Shown here: positions 1 to 6,850 of the stretch, piece by piece
How the letters are laid out: each line of letters begins with the position of its first letter
Position numbering within the stretch: the stretch's first letter is position 1
Source: an uncultured bacterium
GTDB taxonomy: Bacteria; Verrucomicrobiota; Kiritimatiellia; RFP12; UBA1067
Assembly: GCA_900547945.1 (NCBI GenBank)
Contig: URIT01000115.1
Location: 1 to 10,757, forward strand
Length of the DNA: 10,757 bases
Direction: 5' to 3'
The notes under the pieces: model-generated
Database searches by the model: none
The model's input: the letters and a program-made list of their open reading frames with translations, nothing else
What the model was told of the DNA's origin: nothing
Made by a program: the position numbers and the translations under genes

Positions 1-267
1 CGTGACGGCGACCGCGCCCTCCAGCACCGAGAGGCGGCCGTCCGTCGTGCGCGCGAGCCGACCGGCGTCGAGGACGAGCGTCCCCGCGCCCGTCTTGTAG
101 AAGCCCGCGCGGTCGCCGAAGGTGAGCGTCTCCGCAGCCGCCGTCTCGCCCGCCGGCACCTTCTGCACGGAGACCTCGCCGAAATCTGGCGCCACGGCCG
201 CATGCGCGGCCATGCCCAGCGCGGCCGCCCTGCCCAGCCACGCCGCCAACCTTGTCCCAGTCTTCAT
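1..267 (-). CDS. Secreted protein N-terminus, beta-strand-repeat (autotransporter-like) type, partial
   Basis: This is the first 89 codons of a gene that runs off the left edge. The protein begins MKTGTRLAAW and has a Sec-type signal peptide: Lys2 and Arg6, a hydrophobic Ala/Leu/Met stretch to about residue 22, and a likely cleavage after AHA. The mature part contains FYKTGAGTLVLDAG at about residues 56-69, followed by TDGRLSVLEGAVAVT. The G-x-GTLVL pattern with a following G-x-L-x-V strand resembles the short beta-strand repeats found in autotransporter-like surface proteins; large proteins of this type are common in Verrucomicrobiota relatives. The start is set by a strong Shine-Dalgarno (AAAGGAGG, about 5 nt before ATG) and a good promoter just upstream. 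Export is well supported. The repeat-family assignment rests on one visible repeat and is tentative. The function is unknown. Confidence 0.7.
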   Translation of the reverse strand, partial: MKTGTRLAAWLGRAAALGMAAHAAVAPDFGEVSVQKVPAGETAAAETLTFGDRAGFYKTGAGTLVLDAGRLARTTDGRLSVLEGAVAVT

Positions 268-270
268 GCG

Positions 271-329
271 AACCTCCTTTTCAAAGTTTTATGCACGTTC
301 TTTTTACCATCCTCCAGACGGATTGTCAA
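271..329 (-). promoter_or_regulatory. Sigma70-like promoter and RBS of the left-edge secreted gene
   Basis: On the minus strand a perfect -35 TTGACA (324-329) is followed after exactly 17 nt by TAAAAA (301-306, 4 of 6 consensus bases). Initiation would fall near 294, giving a leader of about 27 nt. A strong Shine-Dalgarno, AAAGGAGG within 271-280, lies just before the ATG at 267. The block is clearly more AT-rich than its surroundings. Confidence 0.7.
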
Positions 330-351
330 TTGGAAAAGGATTTTTCGCGGC

Positions 352-553
352 GTACGGTCGCGACAAGCGCGACCCTCCCCGCGTCCGTACTGCGACCGCA
401 ATGAATTGCGTCCCTCCCGGGAGTACGGTCGCGACAAGCGCGACCCTCCCCGCGTCCGTACTGCGACCGCCCCCCTACAGTCCCTCCTGGGAGGGTCGCG
501 CTTGTCGCGACCGCCCCTCCTCCCGGGAGGGTCGCGCTTGTCGCGACCGCCCC
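352..553. repeat. Four-copy REP-like dyad repeat cluster (two forward, two inverted)
   Basis: A 24-bp element occurs four times without mismatch: forward at 356-379 and 427-450, inverted at 489-512 and 525-548. Its core, GGTCGCGACAAGCGCGACC, is a perfect 7-bp inverted repeat around the 5-nt loop ACAAG, so each copy can fold alone. The two forward copies lie in a 48-bp perfect direct repeat (352-399 and 423-470). The second forward copy and first inverted copy could also pair with each other over about 25 bp. The elements are joined by small palindromes: CTCCCGGGAG at 414-423, CCCTCC-TG-GGAGGG at 482-495, and CCTCCCGGGAGG at 519-530. The last copy ends against the phoR stop codon, and the string CCCCCTACAG at that gene end (551-560) also follows the second forward copy (471-480). 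The form matches bacterial REP/BIME elements. No transposase is in the window, and no T-run marks a classical terminator. Confidence 0.8.
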
Positions 554-554
554 C

Positions 555-1649
555 CTACAGCGGCAGCACGAGCCGGAATTCCGTCCGCACCCCCGGCTCC
601 GACGACACGGCGACGTCGCCGCCGTGGACCTGCGCGATGTGCTTGACAATGGCGAGCCCGAGGCCCGTCCCGCCCAGGGCGCGGCTGCGCGCCTTGTCCA
701 CGCGGTAGAACCGCTCGAAGAGGCGCGGAAGGTGCCGCGCGGCGATGCCCACGCCGAAGTCGACGACCGCAAGCTCGGCCCGCCGGTCGCGCACGTGGCA
801 GGAGAGTTCGACGCGGTCGGACCCCGAATAGCGCAAGGCGTTCTCGACGAGATTGACGAGCGCCTGTTCCAGCAGCTGCACGTCGCCCTGGACGGTTGCG
901 GCGTCCCCCTGCGCGACGGCCAGCTCGATGCCCTGCGCCCGGGCCTTCGGAGCCTCCAGCTCGGCGACGCGCTTCAGGAGCTCCGCCGTGTCCACGGGCG
1001 CGAACGCGCCGTGCGCGTCCTCCTGCTGCCCGCGCTCCAGCTGCGCGAGCGCGAGCACGTCGCCGGAGAGCGCGTTCAGCCGCCCCGCCTGTTCGCGGAT
1101 GATGTCGAGGAGTTCCGTCCGCTCCGCCTCGGTGAGCGACGAACCATCGCCCAGCATCTCCACCGCGCCGAGGAGGGCGGTGAGCGGCGTGCGCAGCTCG
1201 TGCGTGACGTTGGCGGTGAACTCGCGGCGGAAGGCCTCGTTGGCCCGCGCCGTGTCGATCTTCCGCCCGAAGCGCACGAGCAGGAAGGCGGTCAGGGCGC
1301 CGAGGACACCCGCGAGGATGAAGCCGGTCCGCGCGAGGAGGAGCGGCGCGAAGAGCCCCCGGATGGGGACGGCGAGCCGCACGACGAGCCCGCCGAAGCG
1401 CATCGCGCTGTAGAGGAGGTCCGTGCCCGTCGTCTCCGAGTGGCGGATGACGGACGCGGACTCGCCCCGCAGGGCCTTCTGGAACTCCACGCGGCCCGCG
1501 TGGTTCTCCTGCGCGTGGTCGCTGTCGTAGACGACGGTTCCGTCCAGGCGCAGCACCGTGATGCGCGCGGCGGGCGGAATGAGGAGAAGCGCCGTGAACG
1601 CGACGGCGGCCAGCAGGATGAAGGCGGAGATGGAGAGTCTATTCCGCAC
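555..1649 (-). CDS. phoR: PhoR-type sensor histidine kinase
   Basis: Membrane histidine kinase of about 364 residues. A first membrane helix (about residues 7-25) is followed by a short extracytoplasmic domain (about 28-95) with ITVLRLDGTVVYDSD, ENHAGRVEFQKAL and IRHSETTGTDLLYSA. These are the landmarks of the small PAS/Cache-like sensor of PhoR-type kinases. A second helix lies at about 100-125. The cytoplasmic part has an H-box with phosphoacceptor His150 in THELRTPLT, then an HATPase domain: N-box NLVENA (Asn270), G1 DFGVGI (297-302), F-box LFERFYRVDKARSR (310-323) and G2 GGTGLGLAIV (326-335). All catalytic motifs are intact. The chosen start is the GTG at 1649, which overlaps the response regulator stop by 11 nt. 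The ATG further upstream would add 27 residues read from inside the regulator's DNA-binding domain. The partner is the adjacent regulator. Phosphate sensing is inferred from the sensor domain and from nptA in the same operon. Confidence 0.9.
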   Translation of the reverse strand: MRNRLSISAFILLAAVAFTALLLIPPAARITVLRLDGTVVYDSDHAQENHAGRVEFQKALRGESASVIRHSETTGTDLLYSAMRFGGLVVRLAVPIRGLFAPLLLARTGFILAGVLGALTAFLLVRFGRKIDTARANEAFRREFTANVTHELRTPLTALLGAVEMLGDGSSLTEAERTELLDIIREQAGRLNALSGDVLALAQLERGQQEDAHGAFAPVDTAELLKRVAELEAPKARAQGIELAVAQGDAATVQGDVQLLEQALVNLVENALRYSGSDRVELSCHVRDRRAELAVVDFGVGIAARHLPRLFERFYRVDKARSRALGGTGLGLAIVKHIAQVHGGDVAVSSEPGVRTEFRLVLPL

Positions 1650-2310
1650 GGTAGCCGACCCCGCGGATCGTCTTGACGTGGGCGGCCCAGGCCCCCAGCT
1701 TCCGCCGCAGTCCCACGAGCAGCACGTCAACCGTGCGGTCGGTCACGCACTTCTGCCCGTCGGAGATGCGGTCGATGATGTGCGCGCGCGTGAAGACGCG
1801 GTGGACGTTGCGCACGAGCAGTTCGAGGATGCGGTATTCGCTGAGCGTGAGATCGAGCGGCGCGCCGTTGAGCGCGACGGCGTGCGCGGCCTCGTCGAAG
1901 ACGAGCCCGTCGAGGGCGAGCGGACCCGCCTCCTGCCCGGCCGTGCGCAGGAACGCGCGGATGCGCGCGAGGAGGATGGCCTTGGAGAACGGCTTCGTCA
2001 CATAGTCGTTCGCCCCGGCGTCGAGGCCCGCGACGACGTCGCGCTCCTCGCCCTTCGCGGTCAGCATGATGATCGGCATCGCCGCCGTCTCGGGGGCCTG
2101 GCGCAGGCGGCGGCAGACCGTCAGGCCGTCCAGACCCGGCAGCATCAGGTCGAGGAGGACGAGGTCCGGGCGCGTGCGCTGGACGAGGTCCAGCCCCACG
2201 TCGCCCGCGTCGGCCGTCTCGACCCGATACCCCGCCGACTTGAGCGCGAGCGCCAGCACGCGCCGGATCGCCGCGTCGTCCTCCACAACCGCTATCTTCT
2301 CGTTTGCCAT
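1639..2310 (-). CDS. phoB: PhoB/OmpR-family response regulator
   Basis: A 223-residue two-domain regulator. The N-terminal receiver domain (about 3-118) has the acidic pocket Glu10-Asp11-Asp12, phosphoacceptor Asp54 in LVLLDLMLPGLDG, Thr84 in IIMLTAK, and Lys106 in YVTKPF. All switch residues are present. The C-terminal winged helix (about 127-223) shows LTLSEYRILELLV, the RAHIIDRI segment, TVDVLLVGLRRKLG for the recognition helix, and the terminal wing KTIRGVGYR, as in PhoB and OmpR. It lies 9 nt after the Na/Pi transporter gene and overlaps the kinase gene. The Shine-Dalgarno is poor and close (TAAGG, about 2 nt from ATG), so translation is probably coupled to nptA. It likely activates phosphate-starvation promoters, possibly including that of its own operon. 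Being an OmpR-family regulator is certain; identity as PhoB rests on the operon context and the type of kinase. Confidence 0.92.
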   Translation of the reverse strand: MANEKIAVVEDDAAIRRVLALALKSAGYRVETADAGDVGLDLVQRTRPDLVLLDLMLPGLDGLTVCRRLRQAPETAAMPIIMLTAKGEERDVVAGLDAGANDYVTKPFSKAILLARIRAFLRTAGQEAGPLALDGLVFDEAAHAVALNGAPLDLTLSEYRILELLVRNVHRVFTRAHIIDRISDGQKCVTDRTVDVLLVGLRRKLGAWAAHVKTIRGVGYRAE

Positions 2311-2319
2311 GGCCTTAGT

Positions 2320-3996
2320 CTACCACAAACCGGGGATGCGCGTGGCGATGTTGCCGAGATGGCGCGAGATGTCGCGCAGGCAGGAGAAGACCGCAAGCAC
2401 CGCGAGGTCGCCCTCGGTCCGCTCGCCCGAATCGTGCAGGTGCGCGGAGAACGCGCGCGTCGCCTTCCGCACGGCCGTGTGGATGGCGTTTTCGAGCGCA
2501 ACGGGGTCCTCGGCGATCGGGCGGCCCGTCTTGATGGCCTCGACCGTGGCGTGGGCGAAGAGGCGCACCTGGCCGATGACGGTGGCGACGTCGGCCCGCA
2601 CGTCCGCCGGCAGCGTACCGCGCACGCGGTTCGTCTTGCGGTAGACGCGCAGGGCGAGGTCGCTGATGCGCTCGGCGTCGTTGACGCAGTGGATGACCTC
2701 GGGAATCATGCACGCCTGGCGGTCCGTCAGGCTACGCTGGGAGATCTGGATGAGGTAGGCGCGGATGTCGGCCTGCATCGCGTCCACGCCGTTCTCCGCG
2801 TTCTCGATGGAGTCGGCGTCCACGGCGGCCTTCCCGAGGCACGTCGCGAGCGCCGCCGAGGCGACCGTCCACGCCCGGCGCGTCATGTCGCCCAGCGCGA
2901 GCGTCGCGGCGTGGAGCGCGAGTTCCGGCGAGGCGAGCAGGTGCGGTTCGAGCAGGACCGTGCGCCCCGACTTCCCCTCCCCGATCAGCCGCTCGCAGAT
3001 GCGCGCCAGCAGGGGGATGAAGAACGCGAGCACGACGACGTTCGTGACGTTGAAGAGCGTGTGCGCCATCGCGACGTGCCGCCCCAGGTTCGCGCCCGCG
3101 AAGACGTCCCCCTCCGCGCTGGCGTTCACGAGGTGGAAGAAGGCCGGCGCCCGCTCCCCCGCCCCGTTGGCGAAGACGAACGGGAAGGTCGAGACGAGCA
3201 GGACCGTGCCGATCACGTTGAAGAGCGCGTGCGCGAGCGCGGTGCGCTTCGCGTTCGCGTTCGTGCCGATCGCGGCGAGCGCGGCGGTCACCGTCGTGCC
3301 GATGTTGTCGCCGAGGACGATCGGCACGGCCGTCCAGATGTTGATCAGCCCCGCCTCCGCGAGGGCGATCGTGATGCCGATCGTCGCCGACGAGCTCTGC
3401 ACCACCATCGTGCAGAGCGTGCCGACGGCGATGGCACCCAGCACGCTGCCCAGCGGCAGGTAGCCCGCCGCCGACGGCGCGCAGTCGAACACCGAGAAGA
3501 CCCGCACGAACTCCGGCAGCTTCGCGAGGCTCTTGAGTTCGTGGCTCATCATGTTCATGCCGAAGAAGAGAAGGCCGAACCCCAGCACTGCCCGCCAGAA
3601 CGCGCGCGTGCGCAGGCGCCGCGCGGCCATCGTCCCCGCCACGCCCACCACCACCGCCGGCAGCGCGATGTCGGCGAGGTTGAACGAGACGAGCTGACCC
3701 GTCATCGTCGTGCCGATGTTCGCCCCGAAGACGACGCCGATCGCCTGCTGCAGCGACAGGAGGCCCGCGTTCACGAAGCCCACCGTCATCACCGTCGTCG
3801 CGCTCGAACTCTGGATGAGCGCCGTCACCCCCGCGCCCGCCAGGATCGCGAAGACGCGGTTGCGCGTCACGTATCCCAGCACGGCCTTCATCCGCGCCCC
3901 GGCGATCTGGGTGAGCCCTTCGGACATCAGCCCCATGCCGTAGATGAAGAGCGCGAGGCCCCCCAGCACCGTCGTCGTCAACTGCAGTATGTTCAT
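2320..3996 (-). CDS. Na+/phosphate cotransporter (NptA/YjbB type) with C-terminal PhoU-like domain
   Basis: A 558-residue inner-membrane phosphate transporter. The membrane domain (about 1-335) carries the two inverted repeats of the Na/Pi-cotransporter family: QSSSATT at 62-68 with GANIGTT at 91-97, and QSSSATI at 200-206 with GDNIGTT at 229-235. The QSSS pairs are the family's substrate and sodium site. The soluble part (about 355-555) is helical and PhoU-like, with NAENGVDAMQADI at 399-411 and NDAERISDLA at 439-448. In the second half the equivalent motif reads SRHLGNIA (544-551), with Arg and Asn where PhoU proteins usually have Glu and Asp. The start is the ATG at 3996, preceded by AAGGA at 6 nt. 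It is the first gene of the nptA-phoB-phoR operon. Sodium-driven uptake, or efflux as reported for E. coli YjbB, is possible; direction cannot be read from sequence. The family assignment is firm. Confidence 0.93.
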   Translation of the reverse strand: MNILQLTTTVLGGLALFIYGMGLMSEGLTQIAGARMKAVLGYVTRNRVFAILAGAGVTALIQSSSATTVMTVGFVNAGLLSLQQAIGVVFGANIGTTMTGQLVSFNLADIALPAVVVGVAGTMAARRLRTRAFWRAVLGFGLLFFGMNMMSHELKSLAKLPEFVRVFSVFDCAPSAAGYLPLGSVLGAIAVGTLCTMVVQSSSATIGITIALAEAGLINIWTAVPIVLGDNIGTTVTAALAAIGTNANAKRTALAHALFNVIGTVLLVSTFPFVFANGAGERAPAFFHLVNASAEGDVFAGANLGRHVAMAHTLFNVTNVVVLAFFIPLLARICERLIGEGKSGRTVLLEPHLLASPELALHAATLALGDMTRRAWTVASAALATCLGKAAVDADSIENAENGVDAMQADIRAYLIQISQRSLTDRQACMIPEVIHCVNDAERISDLALRVYRKTNRVRGTLPADVRADVATVIGQVRLFAHATVEAIKTGRPIAEDPVALENAIHTAVRKATRAFSAHLHDSGERTEGDLAVLAVFSCLRDISRHLGNIATRIPGLW

Positions 3997-4025
3997 GCCT
4001 GTTCCTTCTTTGTACCTGGCCCCTC

Positions 4026-4070
4026 AGTATAGGGACCGAACGTTAGGAACAGGCAAAGGCCGTGTTAGGA
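4026..4070 (-). promoter_or_regulatory. Promoter of the nptA-phoB-phoR operon with direct-repeat operator
   Basis: On the minus strand there is a good -10, TATACT (4026-4031), but only a weak -35, TTGCCT (4051-4056), at 19 nt, as expected of an activator-dependent promoter. The heptamer TCCTAAC occurs twice in direct orientation, at 4042-4048 and 4064-4070, exactly 22 bp apart. The proximal copy ends 10 nt before the -10. PhoB-type activators bind 7-bp half-sites repeating every 11 bp, usually ending about 10 bp before the -10. The geometry fits, although the half-site does not match the E. coli Pho box and the middle position (4053-4059) agrees at only 3 of 7 bases. Confidence 0.45.
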
Positions 4071-4075
4071 TTTGG

Positions 4076-4310
4076 TTAATTCGCGGACGGCCTGGTCGCT
4101 TCGCCCCCCATCTGGGAGGGAGGCGCTCCTGCACGTCCGGCGCTCCATGCATCGTTCGCCGTGCGGAACGCGACGCGGTACCAGACCGTGCGGAACGCCT
4201 CGGAGATCTCGAATGTCGCGAAGCCGTCCACGCACGTGACCACACGCGGCGCGCCCTGCGCGCGTCCGTTGCCGTCAAGCGGCGTGACGACCACGCACCA
4301 CGCCCCCCCC
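4076..4310 (-). pseudogene. Displaced C-terminal end of the glycosidase, one base out of frame
   Basis: The glycosidase frame stops at 4275, but the frame entered by removing one G from the eight-G run (plus strand C8, 4303-4310) continues sensibly to a TAA at 4076-4078. It reads AWCVVVTPLDGNG, then FATFEISEAFRTVWYRVAF, an alternating hydrophobic pattern that completes the C-terminal beta-sandwich begun in the main frame. The last ~30 residues are low-complexity and partly encoded by a GC-rich hairpin. It has no start of its own: the ATG at 4384 in this frame lies inside the main gene and its first residues are an out-of-frame shadow. The cause is either a sequencing or assembly error in the homopolymer or a real mutation; the sequence alone cannot decide. 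Confidence 0.7.
4102..4125. repeat. GC-rich hairpin near the glycosidase 3' end
   Basis: An 8-bp stem (4102-4109 with 4118-4125, one G-T wobble) flanks an 8-nt loop. It lies inside the displaced coding tail, about 25 nt before its stop, and no T-run follows on either strand, so it is not a classical terminator. It shares CTGGGAGGG and an adjoining CGCT with the repeats at 352-553, which suggests a diverged relative. Confidence 0.4.
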
Positions 4311-6812
4311 GCCCTTCGGCGCGGGGAGGCGGACCGTCGCGCGCACGCCCTCGCAGAGGAACGGCAGATCGCCCATCGCCGCACAGGTCGTGATCCGCTT
4401 CCCGAGCGCCTTCACGCCGTCTGCGGGCGCAAGCGGCGTCTTTCCGCCGTAGACCTGCAGCACCGCGCCCGTCGGCTGCTGGTAGCCCGTCGCCGCGAGA
4501 AGCCCCTCGTCCGTCTTCGTCTCGGTGTAGGAGAGGGCCGCCCAGCCCATGAGCGTGTCGCCCAGCGTGAACGACGTGCCGTCGCGGAAGCGGTGGGCGG
4601 CGCCGGCGGGGCCGAAGAGCGAGGCGAACTTCGTGCGGGGCGTATCGACTGTGTAGCGTTCGCGGCCGGGCGTCGCCGCGTCCCACGCGAGCTCGCCCGT
4701 GGAGGAGACGGCCTTCCGCTCGGGCGGATCCGGGCGGACGCGCGGTGCCGCCGCCCCGTCCGGCACCCCCGCGCCGCGCGGCAGGTCGACGTAGTGCAGG
4801 CCCGTCGCGGCCTTGAGCGCGGCGAGCGGGTCCTCGTCGAAGACGTGCGTCTCGCGCGCGAAGCCCGTTCGGTGGAGGGCCTCGCGCTCCTCCGCGCGCC
4901 CGACGTCGTAGACGATCCGCGCCGCTTCCGTGAACCCGCTCCGCACGTCGCCGCGCACGAACATGTTGCGCGCGGCGGGCCAGTGCGCAAGGCTCTTCGC
5001 GTTGCCGTTGAGGTCGAGGAAGCGCGTCGCGCCGTAGGCGTGGTTCCGTTCGTGCGTCCACGTGTAGGCGTGGACGGCGGCGTAGTCCTGGAACGCCGCG
5101 ACCGAGAGGAGGATCGGGAAGAAGTCGGCCGCCGTCGTCATCTGGTGCATCTGGTTCGCCTCGCTGAGCGTGAACGGCTTCCCGAAGACACGGCTCGCGA
5201 AGCCCTTCGCGGTCTTCACGTCGAGGCCGGCGACGAGCGACTTGTTGGCGCAGTGCCAGTTGCGGGGGTCCCACGCGCGCCCCGGCCAGACGGCGAGCCC
5301 CTCGTAGTAGAAGTGGTTGTCGATGAAGTCGCCGTGCGCCTGGGCGTAGCCGGCGCCGTAGTCGAACGTCCCCGCGTTCACGGGGGCGCGCGCCTTCATC
5401 TCGTCCTTCACGTAGTCCACCATCTCCCGCCAGTAGCGGTCCTCCACGTCGAAGACGAACTCCGAGACGTCGCGCGCGCGCGTCGCCGAGCCCTCGGCGG
5501 AGGGGACGACCGTCGCGGCCTCCAGCGTCTCGTCCGCGCCGAGTTCCAGCACGCCCCCGCGCACGAGGGAGAGGCCCGCGATCTCGTAGGCGCCGCGCAC
5601 CGTGAACTCGACCTGCGCGCGGTTGTCGGCGTCCGCGACGCGCGCCGCCGTGCGGACGCGCACCTCCCGCCACTCCGGCCCCGTCGCGAACGTGCGCAGC
5701 ACGCCCTGCCCGCCGTAGGGCCGCCCGTGCTGCCCCACCTTCAGGATGGCCGCGCCCGGCTTCTCCGAGCGGATGCGGAGCGCGACCTCGTAGACCTCGC
5801 CCGCCGCGAGCGGTACGCCGACGAGCGCGAACTTCCGCACCGCCGTCGCATCGACCGAGACGGTGCCGGAGGACGGATCGAACCGGTAGGCACGCGGACC
5901 CTGCCCGCCCCGGCCGTAGCCCTCCGTGTACCAGTTCGCCCGCGTGAAAGCGGCCGCGTCCGTCCAGGCCGCCGCGTCCGGCAGAACGGGCCGCGCGGGC
6001 GATTCCGCGCGCCACGCCGCGCGCAGGGCGTCCGTCGTCCCGTATCTCCCCTTCAGCCAGGCGTTGAACTGGCGCGTCAGCTCGGCGCGGAACGGCGGCG
6101 TCAGCTTCTCCCAGAGGTTCCAGCGGAACCAGGCGATGGGGAGCGCGCACTCGTTGTTGACCTCCCAGCTCATCACGGCGGGTTCGTCGCGGTAGGCAAG
6201 GCCCGTGTAGGGGTTCACGTGGTCGAAGAACGTGCGGATGAAGTCCTTCTGGTGCTGGATGAAGGTGGGATCGAAGTTGTCGAGCCCCTTGTTCTCCTTC
6301 ATCGTCTGCCTGAAGCCCGGGAAGCGGTAGCCGGCCGTGCGCGCCGAGTGGAGGTTGACGGTCGCGTAGATGCCGCGCGCCTTGAGCTGCGCGAAGAAGT
6401 CGTCGAAGCGGTCGAGGAGCGCGGGGTCGATGCCCTTTGCGTAGTCACGGTCCTTCCGCAGCTGCCACGTGTACTGCGGGAAGAGGCGCACGGCGTTGAC
6501 GCCCCACCAGGAGAGGCGCTTCGCCGTCCGTTCGGCGTCGGCCCGACCGGGCAGCTGCGCGGGGCCGTAGAGGTTGACGCCGAGGAACCGCCGCACCGCG
6601 CCCGTTTCGTCGACGAAGTGGTTGCCCTGCGCGCGGATGAAGCCCCCGGAACCCGCCGGGGCGCGCTTCGCGCCGCCGTCCCAGGCGCTCCACAATCCCT
6701 CGCCCTCCATCGGAAACGGGAAGAGACGCGGGGGCGCCTCGTCGCTCCTGCCCGCCGCCGCAAGCAGAACGCCCGTGAAGCCAAACAAAACCACCTTCGA
6801 CATCATCCGCAT
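4275..6812 (-). CDS. Secreted GH5-like (clan GH-A) glycoside hydrolase with internal carbohydrate-binding-like domain, frameshifted 3' end
   Basis: Large exported glycosidase. The start is the ATG at 6812, preceded by GGAAAGG at 6 nt; an ATG at 6839 would add nine residues but lacks such a site and lies almost on the predicted transcription start. A signal peptide covers about residues 1-22. The TIM-barrel starts around residue 60 with GNHFVDETGAVRRFLGVNLYG and WWGVNAVRLFPQY. The acid/base is Glu221 in WEVNNE, and the likely nucleophile is Glu551 in FTLSEANQMH. A beta-rich segment (about 305-420) with EVYEVALRIRSEKPGA and the closing IAGLSLVRGG resembles carbohydrate-binding modules of the CBM4/9 type and sits between the two catalytic residues. 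After the barrel comes a beta-sandwich (from about 665). The frame ends 845 residues from the start; correcting one base at 4303-4310 gives about 911. It probably cleaves an outer beta-linked polysaccharide; the substrate and exact subfamily are not readable. It is monocistronic by its surroundings. Confidence 0.85.
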   Translation of the reverse strand: MRMMSKVVLFGFTGVLLAAAGRSDEAPPRLFPFPMEGEGLWSAWDGGAKRAPAGSGGFIRAQGNHFVDETGAVRRFLGVNLYGPAQLPGRADAERTAKRLSWWGVNAVRLFPQYTWQLRKDRDYAKGIDPALLDRFDDFFAQLKARGIYATVNLHSARTAGYRFPGFRQTMKENKGLDNFDPTFIQHQKDFIRTFFDHVNPYTGLAYRDEPAVMSWEVNNECALPIAWFRWNLWEKLTPPFRAELTRQFNAWLKGRYGTTDALRAAWRAESPARPVLPDAAAWTDAAAFTRANWYTEGYGRGGQGPRAYRFDPSSGTVSVDATAVRKFALVGVPLAAGEVYEVALRIRSEKPGAAILKVGQHGRPYGGQGVLRTFATGPEWREVRVRTAARVADADNRAQVEFTVRGAYEIAGLSLVRGGVLELGADETLEAATVVPSAEGSATRARDVSEFVFDVEDRYWREMVDYVKDEMKARAPVNAGTFDYGAGYAQAHGDFIDNHFYYEGLAVWPGRAWDPRNWHCANKSLVAGLDVKTAKGFASRVFGKPFTLSEANQMHQMTTAADFFPILLSVAAFQDYAAVHAYTWTHERNHAYGATRFLDLNGNAKSLAHWPAARNMFVRGDVRSGFTEAARIVYDVGRAEEREALHRTGFARETHVFDEDPLAALKAATGLHYVDLPRGAGVPDGAAAPRVRPDPPERKAVSSTGELAWDAATPGRERYTVDTPRTKFASLFGPAGAAHRFRDGTSFTLGDTLMGWAALSYTETKTDEGLLAATGYQQPTGAVLQVYGGKTPLAPADGVKALGKRITTCAAMGDLPFLCEGVRATVRLPAPKGGGGVVRGRHAA

Positions 6813-6850
6813 GGCATACCTTTCCAATCGCGACTGCATGGCGGTATTTT

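Noticed and set aside
352..553. CRISPR array in the repeat cluster
   Set aside because: Copies are in both orientations, spacing is irregular, spacers are not unique sequences of uniform length, and no cas gene is present.
555..560. Rho-independent terminator directly after phoR
   Set aside because: Strong hairpins follow the stop, but no T-run appears after any of them on the transcribed strand, so a classical terminator cannot be claimed.
1558..4032. Long plus-strand open frame opposite phoR, phoB and nptA (824 codons)
   Set aside because: It is antisense to three well-supported genes, its translation is dominated by Arg, Asp, Glu and His with no domain or membrane pattern, and it arises from the high GC content and codon bias of the minus-strand genes.
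4024..6150. Minus-strand open frame of 708 codons overlapping the glycosidase in another frame
   Set aside because: It is a Gly/Arg-rich shadow of the real gene in a shifted frame, with no motif or start signal.
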